A stretch of 64,000 nucleotides of DNA from Galactobacter caseinivorans. GTDB taxonomy: Bacteria > Actinomycetota > Actinomycetes > Actinomycetales > Micrococcaceae. The position numbers and the translations under genes are program-made. This document shows positions 47,400-58,722 of the stretch, in pieces (the first letter of the stretch is position 1; each line of letters starts with the position of its first letter). The stretch covers positions 496,001 through 560,000 of the forward strand of contig NZ_QQXL01000001.1 in NCBI RefSeq assembly GCF_003640665.1, written 5' to 3'. The notes under the pieces are model-generated. The model did no database searches and was not told where the DNA came from. It saw only the letters and a list, made by a program, of their open reading frames with translations.

Positions 47400-48260
47400 A
47401 TGTTCGGTCGCAAGAAGAAGGAAGCCAAAGCCGCAGAAGAGGAGGCCCTGCTCAACGAGCAGGACGCCGACTCGACTGAGGCGGAAGAAAGCCCCGAGGC
47501 CAAGCCCAAGGCGAGCTCCGACGCGAAAGCCAAGACCGCGTCGTCGGGCACGGCCGGTTCCAAGGGCACGGCCGGTTCCAAAGATGATGCCGACGCCAAG
47601 GGCGCCGCAGACTTCGGGGCCGCGAAGAAGTCCGACCGAACCCGTGGCCCGCTGGACGCCTCCGAGGTGGGGGACACCCCGGAGCTGGTGGACCTTGGTT
47701 CGCTGCGCATCCCGCCGCTCGCCGGCATGAATCTGAACCTTGAGGTGGAGCAGGAGTCGCAGGCCATCGTGTCTGTGGCACTGGAGATGGACGGCTCTCG
47801 CGTGCAGCTGCAGGCCTTCGCCGCCCCCAAGTCTGACACCCTGTGGCCAGGCATCTCCTCGCAGATTGATCAGTCGGTGACCGCCCAGGGCGGCCGCACC
47901 GATCGGCGCGAGGGCCGCTTTGGCGAGGAGCTGCTGGCGCGTGTGCCAGGCACCGGCCCGGACGGCAGCCAGGGCACCATGATTGCCCGCTTTGTGGGCG
48001 TGGACGGCCCCAGGTGGTTCCTCAGGGCCGTTTTTGGTGGCCCCGCGGCCATCAACGAGGAGGCGGCCAAGCCGCTGGAGGAGCTCCTGGGCGGTGTGGT
48101 GGTTGATCGCGGCCAGACGCCCATGGCGCCCACCGAGCTGCTGCCGTTGCACCTGCCGGACGGGCAGAGCGTTCCGCTTCCGGAGCCCGAGTCGGAGGAA
48201 GCCGACCCGCTGACGGACCAGGCCCCCAAGCGTGGGCCCGAGATCACCCAGATTGGCTGA
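47400..48260 (+). CDS. DUF3710 family protein
   Basis: This 286-residue protein begins with MFGRKKKEAK and a disordered Lys/Ala/Asp-rich segment of about 75 residues, then the conserved DUF3710 domain (VDLGSLRIPPLAGMNLNLEV; GRTDRREGRFGEELLARVP; VDGPRWFLRAVFGGPAA). The function is unknown (Rv2696c homologue). The ATG at 47400 has AAGGA 5 nt upstream; an ATG at 47394 overlapping the dut stop is less well placed. The linker holds a 12-mer-like CGTCGTCGGGCA at 47539 and two 18-bp tandem repeats encoding GTAGSK. Confidence 0.9.
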   Translation: MFGRKKKEAKAAEEEALLNEQDADSTEAEESPEAKPKASSDAKAKTASSGTAGSKGTAGSKDDADAKGAADFGAAKKSDRTRGPLDASEVGDTPELVDLGSLRIPPLAGMNLNLEVEQESQAIVSVALEMDGSRVQLQAFAAPKSDTLWPGISSQIDQSVTAQGGRTDRREGRFGEELLARVPGTGPDGSQGTMIARFVGVDGPRWFLRAVFGGPAAINEEAAKPLEELLGGVVVDRGQTPMAPTELLPLHLPDGQSVPLPEPESEEADPLTDQAPKRGPEITQIG

Positions 48261-48264
48261 TCCC

Positions 48265-48585
48265 GTGGCGGACCAGGCGGGGTGGGGTCAACTGCCGCAG
48301 CGCGGCCGCGTGGAGTTGCGCGGCTATGTGGAATCCGTGACGTACCCCGCCGCCTCCGCAGCACCCGTCTTTGGGGCCATGCTTGCCCCGGACGTGGCGC
48401 CCCCCGGTGGGCGAAAGCAGCGGGTGCAGAGGGTGCGCCTGCGCTGGATTGGTCAGCGCAAGGTGCCCGGCGTGGACGCAGGCACCTGGCTGCGCTGCAC
48501 CGGATTGCTGACACTGGATGGGGAGTCCCCGGTGATGTATGACCCCCGGTACGAAATCCTGGAGATGGAAGAAGACCACGCATGA
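48265..48585 (+). CDS. OB-fold nucleic-acid-binding protein
   Basis: This protein of about 106 residues has the OB-fold pattern GRVELRGYVESVTYP, VRLRWIGQRKVPGVDAGTWL and GLLTLDGESPVMYDPRYEI. It corresponds by position to Rv2694c between DUF3710 and DUF3159, a conserved actinobacterial protein of unknown role. The GTG at 48265 begins 4 bp after the DUF3710 stop; other in-frame starts are possible. Its stop overlaps the next start as ATGA. Confidence 0.8.
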   Translation: MADQAGWGQLPQRGRVELRGYVESVTYPAASAAPVFGAMLAPDVAPPGGRKQRVQRVRLRWIGQRKVPGVDAGTWLRCTGLLTLDGESPVMYDPRYEILEMEEDHA

Positions 48586-49343
48586 GCCACCCGGAGAATG
48601 AGCCGCAGCCTGCTTCGCATGAGCCCCAGCCCGGCCAGGCGGAGCCGCTCATGGGCTCCGTCGCGGCCCAGTTGGCGGCGAACAGCAACCTCAAGCGCAC
48701 CGGGGCAGGCAACATTGACGTTCTGGCCTCCCTTGGCGGGATTCGCGGGCTGGTGGAGACGCTGGCGCCTGGCATGGTCTTCCTTGCCGTCTTCATCTTT
48801 GCCAGGGAGCTCAACCCCGCCCTGATCGCCTCCGTGGGCGTGGGTGTGATCCTGCTGGTGATCCGGCTGGTCTCCAAGCGCAACGTGACCCCGGCCGTCT
48901 CTGGGCTCGTTGGCGTGATCATCTGCGCCATCTTCGCCAGGGTGGGCGGGGAGGCACGCGACTATTACGTCCCGGGCTTCTTCATTAACATTGCCTACAT
49001 CGTGGCATTCGCCATTTCTGCGTTCGTGAAATGGCCCGTGATCGGCCTGCTCTTCGGATTCATTCGCGGGGAGAATGTTGAGTGGCGCAAGGACAGGGCC
49101 CGCCTGCGGATGTATACGGCTGCGACCTGGCTGCTGATCGGCGTCCTGGCGCTGCGCTTGGTAGTCCAAGTTCCGCTCTATTTCGCTGACGCCGTGACGG
49201 CGCTCGGCACGGCACGCCTGGTCATGGGCACCCCGCTGTACATCGGCGCCCTTGCCCTGGCCTGGATGATGACGCGCCCGCCAGCGGCATCCCAGGTGGC
49301 CGCACCGGAGACCGGTCCTCACCACCCCACCGATCGGGTCTAA
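48582..49343 (+). CDS. DUF3159 family membrane protein
   Basis: This 253-residue integral membrane protein has a hydrophilic N terminus of about 50 residues and about six hydrophobic helices. The family features are DVLASLGGIRGLVETLAPGMVF near residue 47 and FGFIRGENVEWRKDRARLRMYTAATW near residue 160. The family often lies beside the Trk potassium regulators; its function is unknown (Rv2693c). It is the last gene of the dut-DUF3710-OB-DUF3159 set, and its stop overlaps that of the convergent TrkA-type gene. Confidence 0.9.
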   Translation: MSHPENEPQPASHEPQPGQAEPLMGSVAAQLAANSNLKRTGAGNIDVLASLGGIRGLVETLAPGMVFLAVFIFARELNPALIASVGVGVILLVIRLVSKRNVTPAVSGLVGVIICAIFARVGGEARDYYVPGFFINIAYIVAFAISAFVKWPVIGLLFGFIRGENVEWRKDRARLRMYTAATWLLIGVLALRLVVQVPLYFADAVTALGTARLVMGTPLYIGALALAWMMTRPPAASQVAAPETGPHHPTDRV

Positions 49344-50002
49344 GCCCGCGCGGCGAGCAATTCGCGCAGCGCCGGCTCGGCGTCCATGGCCGTGAGGAAA
49401 AAGACCTCGTCGTCGCCCTCAAAGACGTCGTCAGGGGAGGGGGCAAACGGGATGTCGTCGCGGAGTACGGCTACCGGCACCACGCCGTCGGGCCAGCGGT
49501 AGGAACCCACCAACCGGCCCACCGGGGCGCCGTCGAACGGCACGGTGTAGGCCACCATGGTGGTCTCACCGGTGCGCAGCGTCAGCAGGCGCACCACGTC
49601 GCCCACCTCCACCGCTTCCTCCACCAGCGCGGTCATGAGGCGCGGGGTGGACACGGCCACGTCCACGCCCCAGGCGTCGTCGAACATCCAGTCATTTTTG
49701 GGGTTGTTGACGCGGCCCACGGTGCGGCCCACGCCAAACTCCGTCTTGGCCAGCAAGGAGACCACCAGGTTTGCCTTGTCATCTCCCGTGGCAGAGACCA
49801 CCACGTCCGCCTCCTCCACACCGGCCAGCTTCAGGGTGGCCATTTCGCAGGCGTCTCCCACGTACCAGCTGGCGGCCTCAAAGCCGTCGCGATCAGAGGG
49901 GATCTCGTTCTCGTCGATGATCAGGACGGAGTGGTGATGGCGCAACAGCTCGCGCGCAATGGACAGGCCAACCGAGCCGCCGCCAGCGATGACTACCTTC
50001 AC
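49340..50002 (-). CDS. TrkA-family potassium uptake regulatory protein (CeoC-like)
   Basis: This 220-residue cytoplasmic regulator has an RCK N domain with the nucleotide-binding motif VVIAGGGSVGLSIARELL at the start and the acidic residue pair in IIDENE, followed by a TrkA C domain (about residues 140-220). Such proteins bind NAD(H)/ATP and gate potassium channels or transporters. It is encoded immediately after the second TrkA gene with overlapping ATGA, matching ceoC (Rv2692). Confidence 0.92.
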   Translation of the reverse strand: MKVVIAGGGSVGLSIARELLRHHHSVLIIDENEIPSDRDGFEAASWYVGDACEMATLKLAGVEEADVVVSATGDDKANLVVSLLAKTEFGVGRTVGRVNNPKNDWMFDDAWGVDVAVSTPRLMTALVEEAVEVGDVVRLLTLRTGETTMVAYTVPFDGAPVGRLVGSYRWPDGVVPVAVLRDDIPFAPSPDDVFEGDDEVFFLTAMDAEPALRELLAARA

Positions 50003-50700
50003 TTGTCCGCCTCCTGCTCCGCAGCCACCTGGGCGGCGCGTGCCGGCGTGGACGCCAGCAGTCGGTCAATCTGGGAAGAACTCTTCACGGGGAGCATGCC
50101 GTGCAGCACGTCCCCCTCCTGATAGCGGGTGTCCTCCGTGGGGAGCACCCCCTCGCCAAAGCGGGTCAGGTACGCCACGCGCACGCCCACCAGTGACTCC
50201 AGCTTGGCCAGCGGCATGCCGTACCAGGACGGATCCGTGGCCAGCTCCCGCAGCACCAGGCGCCCGGAGGCCTCGCGGAAGTCACCGGAGAGGCTGTGCT
50301 CCGGCAGGATGCGCCGCAGCACCTGATCCGTGCTCCAGCGTACGGAGGCCACCGTGGGGATACCGAGGCGCTGGTAGACCTCCGCCCGCCCCGGATCGTA
50401 GATGCGTGCCACCACGTGGCCCACGTGGTATTGCTCACGGGCCACCCGCGTGGCGAGGATGTTGGAGTTATCCCCTGAGGAGACCGCTGCAAAGGCGTAG
50501 GCCTCAGCAATTCGGGCGGCCTCTAACGTGTCGCGGTCAAAACCCACACCAGTGACCGTGCTGCCCTCAAAGCTGGGGCGCAGGCGGCGAAACGCCGTGG
50601 GATCGCGGTCAATCACTGCCACCGAATGGCCGTCATCCTCCAGCGTGTGGGCCAGGCTGGCGCCAACGCGCCCACAGCCCATGATCACAAAGTGCGCCAT
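49999..50700 (-). CDS. TrkA-family potassium uptake regulatory protein (CeoB-like)
   Basis: This 233-residue RCK-type protein begins MAHFVIMGCGRVGASLAHTL, with the Rossmann glycine motif, has VIDRDPTAF as the acidic end of the second strand, and a C-terminal TrkA C domain. It corresponds to ceoB (Rv2691). The ATG at 50700 is used. The gene is divergent from the APC permease at 50822, which is the likely regulated or functionally linked transporter. Confidence 0.92.
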   Translation of the reverse strand: MAHFVIMGCGRVGASLAHTLEDDGHSVAVIDRDPTAFRRLRPSFEGSTVTGVGFDRDTLEAARIAEAYAFAAVSSGDNSNILATRVAREQYHVGHVVARIYDPGRAEVYQRLGIPTVASVRWSTDQVLRRILPEHSLSGDFREASGRLVLRELATDPSWYGMPLAKLESLVGVRVAYLTRFGEGVLPTEDTRYQEGDVLHGMLPVKSSSQIDRLLASTPARAAQVAAEQEADK

Positions 50701-50809
50701 GGCGACCCGCTCTCTTCCCAATCAAGCGTGTGCGGGGCCGGGCGGCCTCCGCGCGGAACAGTCTTGCACGTTGCGCCCGGGAGAGTGCGCACCGCGGCCT
50801 CTGTGCGAC

Positions 50810-50815
50810 TACCCT
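50810..50815 (+). promoter_or_regulatory. Leaderless -10 (TACCCT) of the APC permease gene
   Basis: TACCCT ends 6 nt before the GTG at 50822; this spacing supports that GTG as the start. Confidence 0.55.
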
Positions 50816-50821
50816 GGCTTG

Positions 50822-52804
50822 GTGCTGACGTTTCTGGACGCCCTCAAGCGGATCCTCGTGGGGCGCCCCGAAATTACGGGGCGGACCCGCCTCGTTGCCA
50901 TGCGCAGGCGCGTGGCCCTTCCCGCGCTCTCCACCAACGCCCTCTCCTCCCTGGCCTACGCCCCGGACGAGATCCTGCTCACGCTGGCCATTGCAGGCCT
51001 CAGCGCCGTGCAACTTGGCCCGTGGGTTGGCGTGGGCGTCATGGCGGTGATGATGATCCTCATCCTGTCCTACCGCCTCTCCGTGCGGGCCTACCCCTCC
51101 GGCAAGGGCGACTACCAGATCGCCTCAGAGAATCTTGGCCCCAAGGCGGGCGTGGTGGTGGGCTCCGCGCTGTTGGTGGACCTCACGCTGACCGTGGCCG
51201 TCTCCATGTCCGCCGCGTCTCATTACGTCACCGCGGCCATTCCCGCCATGTCCGGGCATGAGGGCTGGGTGGCCGGCTTGGGCGTGCTGGTCCTGGTGGT
51301 CCTCAACCTGCGCGGCGTGGGGCGCGGGACCGTGGCGCGCACGCTGCCCACCGTGCTCTTTGTTGGGGCACTGGGTGTGCTGCTCTTCGTGGGCGGTCTG
51401 CTGGCGCTGATGGGCCAGCTTGGCCAGGCCCCCAGCGCCGCCTATCAGATCCTCCCCGGCTCCGAGTTCCCCAACGGGCTAGAGGGCGTGGCCGGATTCA
51501 TCCTGGTGCTGCGCGCCTTCTCCACCGGCTCCGCCGCGCTCACCGGCCTCGAGTCTCCCGTCTCCGGCGTGGCCCAGCTGACCAAGCCCAAGGCCCGCAA
51601 CGCCGGCTGGGTCCTGCTGTGGCTTGGCATCACGGCCACCGTCCTGACCCTTGGGGTGCTCTTCCTCTCCGTGGCTGCCGGCGTCCACATGGTCGCCAAT
51701 CCAGGCGCGGAGCTGAGCATCGACGGCACCGCGCCGCAGGGTTACATCCAGGCCCCCGTGCTGGCCCAGCTCGCCACCGCGGTCTTTGGCCCGGGTGTTC
51801 CGGTGGTCATTTTCTCCGTCATCACGATTGTGGTGCTGCTGGCCGCAGGCATGGTCGGCTTCATCTCCTTCCCGCGACTTGCCTACTACCTGGCCTCGGA
51901 CGGCTACCTGCCACGCCAGCTGCGCACGCGGGGGGATCGCATGGGATTCTCCAACGGCATCCTGTTGTTGGGGGCCGTGGCCCTGGCCTTGGTGTTGGTC
52001 ACCGGCGCCCACCTTGGCACGCTGGTGCAGCTCTACGTGGTGGGCGTGTTTGTCTCCTTCACCCTGTCCCAATTGGGCATGGTGCGGCATTGGGGCCTGC
52101 GCCTGCGCTCGGCCTTTGATCGCCAGTTGCGCGCCGCACTACGCCGCAAGAAGGCCCTTTCTCTCATCGGATTCCTGCTGTCCGCGCTGGTCCTGGTGGT
52201 CATCCTGTCCACCAAATTCCTGCACGGCGCCTGGTTTGCCGTGGCGGGCATTGTGGTCCTGAGCCTTGGCATGATGGGAATCCGCAAGCACTACGACGAC
52301 GTGGATCGCGAGTTGGCGATCGACGCGGAAACCTCCGTCACCGAGCTGCCCTCCCGAGTGCATGCGATTGTGCTGGTCTCCACGCTGCGCAAGCCGCTGC
52401 TGCGCGCCATCGCCTTTGCCCGTGCCACCCGCCCCCAGCGCCTCGAGGCCGTCATGGTGGACGTGGACCCAGAGAAGACCGAACGCACGGCGGCCGCCTG
52501 GGAGCGACTAGGAATGCCGGTGCCACTCACGGTCCTGGCCGCGCCGTATCGTGAGCTGGCAGGCCCGCTGCTAGAGCACATCCGCCAATCCCGCGCCGAC
52601 CGGCCCCGCGACCTGGTGGTGGTCTACATCCCGGAGTACGTCGTGGGACGCTGGTGGGAGCAACTTGTTCACAACCAAACCGGCCTGCGCCTTCGTGCCC
52701 GCCTGCACTTCGAGCCCGGAGTGGTGGTGGCCTCGGTGCCGTGGCAGTTGGCCTCCACCGGCCAGGGCCTCAAGCAACCCGGCTCCACGCCAGCGCCACG
52801 CTGA
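50822..52804 (+). CDS. APC-superfamily amino acid/potassium permease with cytoplasmic C-terminal domain
   Basis: This 660-residue protein has about 12 transmembrane helices (about residues 35-490) with the APC-type entry LSSLAYAPDEILLTLAIAG, then a cytoplasmic domain of about 150 residues with a universal-stress-like pattern. It matches Rv2690c, which lies beside ceoBC. The linkage to two RCK regulators makes a potassium-related role plausible, but amino acids are also possible substrates. The GTG at 50822 is chosen from the leaderless promoter and the overlap of longer frames with the TrkA gene. Confidence 0.88.
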   Translation: MLTFLDALKRILVGRPEITGRTRLVAMRRRVALPALSTNALSSLAYAPDEILLTLAIAGLSAVQLGPWVGVGVMAVMMILILSYRLSVRAYPSGKGDYQIASENLGPKAGVVVGSALLVDLTLTVAVSMSAASHYVTAAIPAMSGHEGWVAGLGVLVLVVLNLRGVGRGTVARTLPTVLFVGALGVLLFVGGLLALMGQLGQAPSAAYQILPGSEFPNGLEGVAGFILVLRAFSTGSAALTGLESPVSGVAQLTKPKARNAGWVLLWLGITATVLTLGVLFLSVAAGVHMVANPGAELSIDGTAPQGYIQAPVLAQLATAVFGPGVPVVIFSVITIVVLLAAGMVGFISFPRLAYYLASDGYLPRQLRTRGDRMGFSNGILLLGAVALALVLVTGAHLGTLVQLYVVGVFVSFTLSQLGMVRHWGLRLRSAFDRQLRAALRRKKALSLIGFLLSALVLVVILSTKFLHGAWFAVAGIVVLSLGMMGIRKHYDDVDRELAIDAETSVTELPSRVHAIVLVSTLRKPLLRAIAFARATRPQRLEAVMVDVDPEKTERTAAAWERLGMPVPLTVLAAPYRELAGPLLEHIRQSRADRPRDLVVVYIPEYVVGRWWEQLVHNQTGLRLRARLHFEPGVVVASVPWQLASTGQGLKQPGSTPAPR

Positions 52805-52895
52805 GCCCCACCCGGCTCACACCTCACCCTTCACCGCACCAGAGTTCAGACCCCATCGCAGCGAACCGGCACCGCCGCCAGCGCAGCCAACCACC

Positions 52896-52907
52896 CGCCG
52901 TCGGGCA
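52896..52907 (+). repeat. Dispersed 12-mer CGCCGTCGGGCA, copy 7
   Basis: Exact copy in the 158-bp gap between the permease and the TRAM methyltransferase genes. Confidence 0.7.
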
Positions 52908-52962
52908 TCTTGCCCGCCGCACCCGGCACCCGCCGGGCCCCGTCCCCGTAGGAGACCCACGC

Positions 52963-54357
52963 ATGACTCAGCACCCCACCGCCGACCAAGGCACGTCCCA
53001 CACCCCCGTGATCGAGCTGCGCCTCGGGAACGTGGCCAACGGCGGCGTGATGGTGGCCCGGCACGAGGGGCGCGTGGTTTTTGTGCGCCACGGTGCGCCG
53101 GGGGAGCTGGTGCGGGTGCGCCTGACGGAGCCGGGCCAGGGAGATAGCTTCTGGCGAGGTGACGTGGTGGAGGTGCTGGAGGCCTCTGAGCACCGCGTAG
53201 CGCACGTCTGGCCAGCCGCTGACGCGCTGCTGGCGAAGAGCCCCGAGGACATCCCGGGAGGGGCGGAGTTTGGCCACCTTGACCTGGCATACCAGCGCGA
53301 GCTGAAGGCCCAGGTACTGACCGAGCAGCTGGAACGCCTGGCCAAGTTTGACCCGGCGACGATCGGTTTTGCCGGGGTGGAGGCGCCAGAGGAGGAGCGC
53401 GAGGACGGCCTGCATTGGCGCACCCGCACCGCCTTCGGCGTGGACCGCGCCGGCCGACTGGCCATGCGCGCCGCCCGCAGCCACCACCTGGTGCCCACGC
53501 CGAGCATGCCGCTGGCCGTGGAAGCGGTGGACGCGCTTGGCCTTGACCAGGTGGATCTCACCGGCCTGGGGCGCGTGGAGATCTCTGCCCCGCAGGGGCA
53601 GCCCCCGTTGGTCCTGCTGGTTCCTGCCACGCCCGACGCCGCTGGGGTCAAGTGGGCGGGCGCCGCCGCCAACCGCGTGGCGCGCCACGTCGGCGAGGCC
53701 GCCTCGGTGGCTCTGCTGACGCAGGAGAGCGGCACGGCAGCGGACGGCGCGGGTGCCCTGCGCCGCGTCTCCGGTCGCACGTGGCTGCGAGAGAGCGTGG
53801 ACGGGCACGAGTTCCGCGTGACCGGCGAGGGCTTCTGGCAGGTGCACCGCTCGGCGCCCGCGACGCTGTCCCACGCGGTGCTGGCTGCCGGCGAGCCGGC
53901 CGAGGATGAGGCGTGGGCTGATCTGTACGCCGGCGCCGGTCTCTTTAGCTCCCTGCTGGCACAGTCCGTTGGTGTGACCGGCTCGGTGCTCTCCGTGGAA
54001 GGCGCCCCCGGCACGCACGCAGATGCGAGGCGCAATCTTCACGCCTCGCCCCAGGCGCGCGTGGTGCGTGGCCGCGTGGAGCGCGTGCTGCTGGAAGAGG
54101 CAGGGACCCGGCCAGACGGCGTCGTGCTGGATCCGCCGCGCTCCGGCGCAGGCAAGGCGGCCGTGGCCGCGATTGCCGATGTGGAGCCGGAGCGCATCGT
54201 CTACGTCTCCTGCGATGCGGCATCCTTTGCCCGCGATGTGGCACTCTTTGCCGGCCGCGGTTACGAGCTCACGCAGCTGCGAGCCTTTGACCTTTACCCC
54301 CACACTCATCACCTGGAAACGGTGGCCGTGTTGCGTAAGAAGGCCGTCGCCTCTTGA
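52963..54357 (+). CDS. TRAM-domain class I SAM-dependent RNA (uracil-5-)-methyltransferase, TrmA/RlmCD family
   Basis: This 464-residue enzyme likely methylates a uridine in 23S rRNA or tRNA. It has an N-terminal TRAM domain (about residues 15-75) and a C-terminal SAM-methyltransferase domain with DLYAGAGLFSSLLA near residue 325, DPPRSG near 390 and the catalytic cysteine in YVSCDAASFARD near 416. The iron-sulfur cysteines seen in some members are not obvious in the N-terminal part. The ATG at 52963 has AGGAG upstream. It matches Rv2689c in position. Confidence 0.9.
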   Translation: MTQHPTADQGTSHTPVIELRLGNVANGGVMVARHEGRVVFVRHGAPGELVRVRLTEPGQGDSFWRGDVVEVLEASEHRVAHVWPAADALLAKSPEDIPGGAEFGHLDLAYQRELKAQVLTEQLERLAKFDPATIGFAGVEAPEEEREDGLHWRTRTAFGVDRAGRLAMRAARSHHLVPTPSMPLAVEAVDALGLDQVDLTGLGRVEISAPQGQPPLVLLVPATPDAAGVKWAGAAANRVARHVGEAASVALLTQESGTAADGAGALRRVSGRTWLRESVDGHEFRVTGEGFWQVHRSAPATLSHAVLAAGEPAEDEAWADLYAGAGLFSSLLAQSVGVTGSVLSVEGAPGTHADARRNLHASPQARVVRGRVERVLLEEAGTRPDGVVLDPPRSGAGKAAVAAIADVEPERIVYVSCDAASFARDVALFAGRGYELTQLRAFDLYPHTHHLETVAVLRKKAVAS

Positions 54358-54381
54358 CAGCGGTAGAGTGGAATGTAGCTC
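54354..54381 (+). promoter_or_regulatory. Candidate acnA promoter
   Basis: TTGACA at 54354-54359 is a perfect -35. The best -10 at 16 bp is TAGCTC (54376-54381), which is imperfect. The implied leader is about 90 nt. Confidence 0.35.
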
Positions 54382-54405
54382 CGCCGCGTCTGACTTGCGT
54401 TCCAA

Positions 54406-54423
54406 AGTGAGGTTCGCCTCACT
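54406..54423. promoter_or_regulatory. Perfect palindrome in the acnA leader
   Basis: AGTGAGGTTCGCCTCACT has perfect 7-bp arms around TTCG. As DNA its core AGGTTCGCCT is close to the AGGTTAGCCT centre of IdeR/DtxR iron boxes. As RNA it would be a stable hairpin with a UUCG loop. Either could regulate acnA; the sequence alone does not decide. Confidence 0.5.
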
Positions 54424-54474
54424 AGCACCCACTGCGGCGTGGAGATCATGATGGAGTTTGGCGAGAGGAGTTCC

Positions 54475-57180
<2,706 letters not shown>

Positions 57181-57207
57181 TTCGCTAGCGCTGGCTTGAA
57201 CGGGGCG

Positions 57208-57240
57208 GGCCCCGGAACCTCTTCGCGAGGTTCCGGGGCC
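57208..57240 (+). terminator. Terminator of acnA
   Basis: Perfect 13-bp arms GGCCCCGGAACCT and AGGTTCCGGGGCC flank a 7-nt loop and are followed by TTTCCCG. Its right arm is also the first part of repeat copy A. Confidence 0.85.
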
Positions 57241-57338
57241 TTTCCCGTTCCTCTTCCCGTTTCCTTCGCTCGGAAGCGGGCTTATCGGCGGGAAGCGGTC
57301 TTGTGGGGTGCTTGGGGGCGATAGGCCTGCTTGGTCGG
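57229..57338 (+). repeat. Intergenic repeat, copy A (110 bp)
   Basis: Begins in the right arm of the acnA terminator and ends GCTTGGTCGG. It is repeated at 57371-57480 with about five mismatches in 110 bp, period 142 bp. Its last 70 bp are homologous to copies C and D, sharing CGATAGGCCTGCTTG. Confidence 0.85.
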
Positions 57339-57370
57339 CTTTGTACCCGGTTCTGGTGGGCGGCGGGGGT

Positions 57371-57480
57371 GGTTTCGGGGCCGTTCCCGTTCCCTTTCCC
57401 GTTTCCCTCGCTCGGAAGCGGGCTTATCGGCGGGAAGCGGTCTTGTGGGGTGCTTGGGGGCGATAGGCCTGCTTGGTCGG
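57371..57480 (+). repeat. Intergenic repeat, copy B (110 bp)
   Basis: Direct copy of A that includes only the right arm of the acnA hairpin, so copying seems to have started in the middle of the terminator. Together A and B fill the 326-bp gap after acnA; nothing else is seen there apart from a 12-mer at 57493. Confidence 0.85.
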
Positions 57481-57492
57481 GTGCGGTGAGGT

Positions 57493-57504
57493 TGCCCGAC
57501 GCCG
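57493..57504 (-). repeat. Dispersed 12-mer, variant CGGCGTCGGGCA, copy 8
   Basis: Minus-strand copy directly downstream of the stop codon of the AbiEi-like gene. Confidence 0.65.
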
Positions 57505-57506
57505 CT

Positions 57507-58498
57507 TCACATCAGTTGAGGGGGCCCGGATGGCAAGCCTGCGCCGCGCAGAAGGGCCGCGAGGCGCTCACCTTGAGTGATCAGCCTGAATCCCCACCGG
57601 CGCACGGCGTAGCCTGCGGCCAGAATGTCATCCTCACGCTCTTTCTCAAGGAATACCGCGGACCCCGCTCCCTGGCCGCCGTTCATGGTGGGGTCCAGGT
57701 ACTTGACGCGGCCGTCGACCTCCGCAACCAATCGGAACTCTGGCCAGAGAAAGTCCGGGCGGGCCAGGAATGATCCGTCCTCACGAAAGAGCGGTTGCTG
57801 CAAGCGAGGCGGAGGCACGCCGGCCACCATCATGACCGCACGGCTACCGGATTCCGCGGGCGACTCGCTCTCCGCGCGGCCAGCGGCCAGCCGAGCCAGG
57901 CCCCGCTCCATTCGACCGTCGCCGCCCAATGCGTCCAGCGCCGCACCGATGTGGTCCGGCGACGGTGCCCCGTGCCCAGCCCACCGAGCGACGGCGTCGG
58001 AGACAGTGATGGCATTGATCACGTGATCACGTGACCACGCGCCAGGACCTCTGCCACGGCGTGGCTGGGGGCGACGGTCGTGAACCCGGCCGCCGTGAGC
58101 GCAAGGTCAGAAAGCACGTGCCGATGTCGGACAATCCGAGTCCCGTACTGCGCTTCACGTGGCGCTTCGCCGGGCAATAAAAGGGTTGGGCGCTGCTTGC
58201 CCAAAGCGGACGTGGATTCGGTGGCTACCGTGATCTCACGTGGTGTTCCGAAGGTGGGATAGCCGTGCAAATGCAGCGCGGTTTCGCAGCAGAACACCGT
58301 GCCTGGGACTAAGGACCGCGCGGCAACCTGGAAGAGGAACCGGGTTGGCCGAGTCGCCGCTAGCCACGCTTCGCTACCGATGTACGAGCCTCGGGTCAGC
58401 CTGACAGCGCCGCCGCGTTCAAAGAGCCTCGGTAAACAAGTGTCCCCGCGCGAAAGCAGGAGTTCTTCGGGAAAGGTTGGCGGCGAAAGAGGGTCCAT
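57507..58498 (-). pseudogene. AbiEi-antitoxin/DUF559-like protein, split by an 8-bp tandem duplication
   Basis: Two overlapping open frames encode the halves of one protein. The N-terminal half (58019-58498) has LSRGDTCLPRLFERGG, VRLTRGSYIG and ETALHLHGYPTFGTP, resembling the winged-helix and AbiEi-type regions of actinobacterial proteins called AbiEi-family antitoxins. The C-terminal half (57507-58022) has RPDFLWPEFRLVAEVDGRVKY, a PD-(D/E)xK-type Vsr/DUF559-like nuclease fold. The frames shift at GATCACGT repeated twice at 58017-58032. Removing one 8-bp copy gives a single 327-codon frame reading ARGHVINAITVSD across the joint. The gene is thus a recent pseudogene or a switchable gene. No partner toxin is adjacent. 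The ATG is at 58498. Confidence 0.8.
58017..58032. repeat. 8-bp tandem duplication (GATCACGT x2)
   Basis: Two consecutive GATCACGT units, followed by GA, cause the frameshift in the AbiEi-like gene. Confidence 0.9.
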
Positions 58499-58619
58499 GA
58501 CCTGAGTTCAGTGCACACGCGGGCTCTCGCCGAGGCCCGAAGTCCCATCTGTGGATAGACACGCCCAAGCGCCGCCGAATCCACGTGGTGTGAGGGACCG
58601 CGTGCGAGCGGAGAGCGAG

Positions 58620-58698
58620 GCGCGGAAGCGGGCGTATCGACGTGGAGCGGGCGCGAGGGGTGCTTGGTGGCGATAGGCCTGCTTGTTCCGTCCGGGGG
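58620..58698 (+). repeat. Intergenic repeat, copy C (79 bp)
   Basis: Starts GCGCGGAAGCGGGCGTATCG and includes GGGGTGCTTGGTGGCGATAG. It is nearly identical to copy D and diverged from copies A and B. Confidence 0.85.
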
Positions 58699-58722
58699 TC
58701 GGCGTTGGGGTGGGCGGCCGTG

